Source: GCA-2683135 sp964507445 (GTDB taxonomy: Bacteria; Planctomycetota; GCA-002687715). Taken from it: DNA of 64,000 nt. The translations under genes were made by a program, and so were the position numbers. Positions 61,426 to 64,000 of this stretch are shown one piece after another. Under the pieces are notes generated by a model that searched no databases, was not told where the DNA came from, and saw only the letters and a program-made list of their open reading frames with translations. Location: assembly GCA_964507445.1 (NCBI GenBank), contig CAZDQF010000005.1, positions 237,517-301,516 on the forward strand, read 5' to 3'. Every line of letters begins with the position of its first letter. Position 1 is the stretch's first letter.

Positions 61426-61886
61426 GCGCGCTGGTCTCCGTCCGCGCCCTGCTCAACGACGCCGGAGTGGAGTTCGCAGAGCGGCATCACGAGCCGACCC
61501 CCACGTCCGCGGACTCCGCGCGCGTCCGCGGCGACCCCATCGCCCAGGGGGCCAAGGCGCTCGTGCTCAAGGTCGGGGAGAGCTTCGGCCTGTTCGTCAT
61601 GTCCGCCGCCCTCCGGCTGGACTCGGGGGCGATCAAGCGGCACCACAAGGTGAAGCGGGTGCGCTTCGCCACCCCGGAGGAGTTGATGGGCCTGACCGGT
61701 CTGGTCCCGGGCAGCGTCCCGCCGTTCGGGCGCCCGGTCCTGGAGCTCGATCTCCACGTGGACATGTCCATCGCGGCGCAGGAGCGCCTGTCCTTCAACG
61801 CGGGGTCCCTGACCGACTCCATCACCCTCGCAGCCGTGGACTATCTCGCGCTGGTGGATGCGGACGTGTTCTGTTTCAGCAAGTAG
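61422..61886 (+). CDS. YbaK/EbsC-type aminoacyl-tRNA deacylase-like protein
   Basis: 154 residues from a GTG in GTGA overlap with apbE. YbaK-domain features are the ALVLKV lysine strand, a GLFVMSAALRLD strand, PEELMGLTGLVPGSVPPFG (loop near the active site) and a final SITLAAVDYL strand. Such proteins hydrolyse mischarged aminoacyl-tRNAs (Cys-tRNA-Pro in YbaK). The substrate here is not clear. Confidence 0.85.
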   Translation: MSALVSVRALLNDAGVEFAERHHEPTPTSADSARVRGDPIAQGAKALVLKVGESFGLFVMSAALRLDSGAIKRHHKVKRVRFATPEELMGLTGLVPGSVPPFGRPVLELDLHVDMSIAAQERLSFNAGSLTDSITLAAVDYLALVDADVFCFSK

Positions 61887-61898
61887 GATGACCGGATC

Positions 61899-63137
61899 AT
61901 GTCTCCTTCAGATCGTCGCACCTTCCTCCAGTCGGCCGCCGGCATCGCCGCCGGGATGGCCATCACTCCCGATCCCCAGGTCCTCGGCGCCGTCTACCGT
62001 CCCCCGACGGCGGTCACCGTCGCGGTCATAGGCTGCGGCCCCCAGGGCCGGGAGATCCTCACGGAGCTGGCGAAGTTCGAGGACGTGAACGTGGCCGGTG
62101 TCTGCGACCTGGACTCCCGTCGGCTGCGCCGCGCGGTCCGGCGCACCAAGGCGGCCAAGGGCTACGCGGACTGGAAGGAGATGATGGCCAAGGACCCCTC
62201 CATCCAGGCGGTCTTCGTGGCGACGCCCACCCATCTCCACAAGGACATCGCCCTGGGTCTCCTGGAGTCGGGGAAGCACGTGTACTGCGAGGCCCCCATG
62301 GCCTCCTCCGTGGCGGATCTGAAGGCCATGGCGACGGCGGCCAAGGGAGCCAGGACCACCTTCCAGGTGGGGCACCCGGCCCGCAGCAACCCCGTCTACA
62401 AGCTGGCGCGGTCGTTCTTCCGCTCGGGCTCCATCGATGACGTGGTGTCGCTGCAGGGCTCCTGGCACCGCAAGACATCCTGGCGGACCCCGACGCAGGA
62501 CGCCTCCAAGGAGAAGGCGATGAACTGGCGCCTCTACAAGGAGACCTCGTCCGGGCTCCCCGGAGAAGTGGGCAGCCACCTCTACGACGCGCTGCACTGG
62601 TTCACCAAGCGGGTCCCCACCAGCGTGAGCGGCCAGGGCTCCACCCTGCTCTACGACGACGGCCGACAGGTGCCGGACACGGTGCTCTATCGCTTCGCCT
62701 TCGACGACGGCGTCACCCTGGTGGTGGAGGCCACCCTGGCGAACTCGTTCGGCAGCTCCCACATCCTGCTCAACGGGACCATGGGCACCATCAAGCTGGC
62801 GGGGAGGCACGGCTGGCTCTTCAAGGAGGCGGACGCCCCGGTCCAGGGCTGGGAGGTGTACGCCAACCGCCAGCAGTTCCATGACGAGCGGGGCATCACC
62901 CTCATCGCCGACGCCACCAAGCTCGCGTCACAGGGCAAGCTCAAGGATGGCGTGGGGCTGCCCCACCCGGAGCTGTACTACGGCGTCGAGCGGTTCCTCG
63001 CCTCCGTGTCCGAGGGCAAGCCCGTGGCCTGCACCGCGGAGGACGGGTTGCGCGCCGCCGCCATCGCCATCAGGGCCCACGAGGCCACGTTGGCCAACGG
63101 CACCGTCGAGATCGACAAGGACCTCTTCAAGGTCTGA
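61899..63137 (+). CDS. Gfo/Idh/MocA-family oxidoreductase, Tat-exported (second copy)
   Basis: 412 residues. The signal DRRTFLQSAAGIAAGMA carries twin Arg at 6-7. The NAD(P) site VAVIGCGPQGREI and the EAPM motif (CEAPMASS), replacing the usual EKP, are visible. The EKP lysine contributes to catalysis in the family, so this change may affect activity. The C-terminal domain is complete. It is followed four bases on by the haem-binding membrane protein. Confidence 0.9.
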   Translation: MSPSDRRTFLQSAAGIAAGMAITPDPQVLGAVYRPPTAVTVAVIGCGPQGREILTELAKFEDVNVAGVCDLDSRRLRRAVRRTKAAKGYADWKEMMAKDPSIQAVFVATPTHLHKDIALGLLESGKHVYCEAPMASSVADLKAMATAAKGARTTFQVGHPARSNPVYKLARSFFRSGSIDDVVSLQGSWHRKTSWRTPTQDASKEKAMNWRLYKETSSGLPGEVGSHLYDALHWFTKRVPTSVSGQGSTLLYDDGRQVPDTVLYRFAFDDGVTLVVEATLANSFGSSHILLNGTMGTIKLAGRHGWLFKEADAPVQGWEVYANRQQFHDERGITLIADATKLASQGKLKDGVGLPHPELYYGVERFLASVSEGKPVACTAEDGLRAAAIAIRAHEATLANGTVEIDKDLFKV

Positions 63138-63140
63138 CCC

Positions 63141-64000
63141 ATGCAGGTCCCCGGACAGCGCATGCACCTCAGGAACCTCAGCTGGTCGCTGCGGGTGGCA
63201 GCCACCTGTCTGCTGCTGATCATCACGGGAGGCTACGCCGCCTCCCTGTACTACATGCAGCACCACATCAGTCAGAAGGACGGGGACCCGGCCCTGACCT
63301 GGGTCGACCTGGTGGGCACCTACCACGGCGTGAACCGCCCGGCGCCGGTGCTGTCGGCCCTGGAAAGCGAACGCCACAGTGCGTGGCTCGGGGATGCCCC
63401 GGACGAGGAGCTCCAGATCCTGCGAGACTGGCTCGCCAAGGGGACCGCCGTAGGGGGCGGCGCCGACCCGGTGCAACAGGGCTGGGACGCGTTGCCTCCG
63501 GGGGCGTCAGAGGACGCCCTCACCCCGGCGGACGTCATTGACGAGCGGTGCGTCCGCTGCCACGCCGCCGGCGCGACGGATGACGACGCCTTCGCCCAGG
63601 TGGCCCTCGACCGGTGGCCCACGCTGAAGAACTACGTCTACTCGAAGCAGCTGGACCCCATCTCCACGGACATCCTGGCCCAGTCCACCCACGCCCACGC
63701 CTTGAGCATCCCCATCTTCACCCTCATCGTCTGCGCCATGGCCCTGGCCACGGGTTGTCCGCGTTGGCTTCGCCACGGGGTGGCCGCCATGACGTTCGTC
63801 GGCTTGTTGCTGGACTTCGGCGGCATGTGGCTGGCGCGCAGCTGGGAGCCCGGGTGCCTGCTGGTGGTCGGCGGCGGGGCGTTGTATGGCATCGGCCTGG
63901 GCCTCGGTGTGGCCTGTTCCCTGTGGGCGCTGTGGTGGGGGGGGGGCGCCGGCCCCGCCCGCCCCCCCCCCCCCCGCCCCCCCCCCCCCCCCCCGCGGGG
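63141..64000 (+). CDS. Membrane protein with c-type haem motif (partial, truncated at window end)
   Basis: Starts at ATG 63141; over 280 codons open to the window edge. A signal-anchor (VAATCLLLIITGGYAASLYY) leads to a periplasmic ~150-residue domain with one CVRCH haem-attachment motif (Cys137, Cys140, His141). Three further membrane helices follow (SIPIFTLIVCAMALATGC, MTFVGLLLDFGGMWLA, YGIGLGLGVACSLWALW). The reading ends in a proline-coding homopolymer, so the last residues are not reliable. Confidence 0.7.
   Translation, partial: MQVPGQRMHLRNLSWSLRVAATCLLLIITGGYAASLYYMQHHISQKDGDPALTWVDLVGTYHGVNRPAPVLSALESERHSAWLGDAPDEELQILRDWLAKGTAVGGGADPVQQGWDALPPGASEDALTPADVIDERCVRCHAAGATDDDAFAQVALDRWPTLKNYVYSKQLDPISTDILAQSTHAHALSIPIFTLIVCAMALATGCPRWLRHGVAAMTFVGLLLDFGGMWLARSWEPGCLLVVGGGALYGIGLGLGVACSLWALWWGGGAGPARPPPPRPPPPPPR
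63931..64000. other. G/C homopolymer tract at the window end (probable assembly artefact)
   Basis: A run of G (63937-63946) is followed by long C tracts (63963-63994) and a final CGCGGGG. No coding or regulatory logic explains this; it looks like a contig end with poor read support. Confidence 0.75.

Noticed and set aside
1..64000. CRISPR arrays, insertion sequences, prophage or integrative element
   Set aside because: No direct-repeat arrays, transposase or integrase motifs or terminal repeats were seen; gene content is chromosomal throughout.

Overview
The window is GC-rich, gene-dense bacterial chromosome. I read it as Planctomycetota, probably an uncultured lineage. The evidence is two secreted Gfo/Idh/MocA oxidoreductases with twin-arginine signals, several long secreted proteins (lamin-tail, squalene-cyclase-like plus discoidin-like, an exported methyltransferase), many lipoproteins, a CPBP-fused ABC permease and very divergent housekeeping proteins. 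I see no phage, insertion sequence, CRISPR array, rRNA or tRNA.

Layout. 1-3.1 kb (minus): a translationally coupled run hemW-pabA/trpG-pyrF-methyltransferase. 3.5-5.5 kb (minus): a sugar-phosphate transferase followed by a principal-type sigma-70 factor whose start codon is anomalous. 5.7-8.3 kb: an orphan HPr-domain protein, a catalytically dead metallophosphoesterase and an intact one. 8.4-10.8 kb: parA-parB with two parS sites, suggesting that the replication origin is close on the chromosome. 10.8-17.4 kb: a membrane-anchored degenerate cyclophilin, lipoproteins, an HNH nuclease, two TPR genes and a cystathionine synthase/lyase. 18-23.1 kb: a solute-binding protein with NAD kinase, TruD and an M16 peptidase. 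23.1-28.2 kb (minus): one 1298-residue ORF fusing MurG, a FHA-like domain, MurJ and HEAT repeats, overlapping mraY. 28.4-31 kb: a membrane-anchored metallopeptidase, a DUF374 acyltransferase and RNase HIII.

31.1-40.4 kb holds a complete, tightly coupled arginine operon: argR-argG-(P-loop protein)-argC-argD-argF'-argB-argE-argH. It is preceded by a terminator and an inverted repeat that could be the ArgR operator. Its transcarbamylase belongs to the N-acyl-ornithine type. Active-site positions, compared from memory with the Bacteroides and Xanthomonas enzymes, favour N-succinyl-ornithine. An uncharacterised P-loop protein is embedded in the operon, and no N-acylglutamate synthase is visible.

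40.3-64 kb: secreted proteins (esterase-like hydrolase, exported methyltransferase, cyclase-like/discoidin-like protein, lamin-tail protein, thioredoxin-like/TPR proteins), then fmt, an ECF-like sigma factor, rsmB, a bimodular GT4 glycosyltransferase joined by a coiled coil, an ABC transporter with CPBP fusion, two Gfo/Idh/MocA oxidoreductases, ApbE, a YbaK-like deacylase and a truncated haem-binding membrane protein. The last ~70 bases are G/C homopolymers and look like a contig-end artefact.

The most novel items are the MurG-FHA-MurJ-HEAT fusion, which would put lipid II completion and flipping in one polypeptide made next to MraY, and the predicted succinyl-arginine operon with its P-loop gene.
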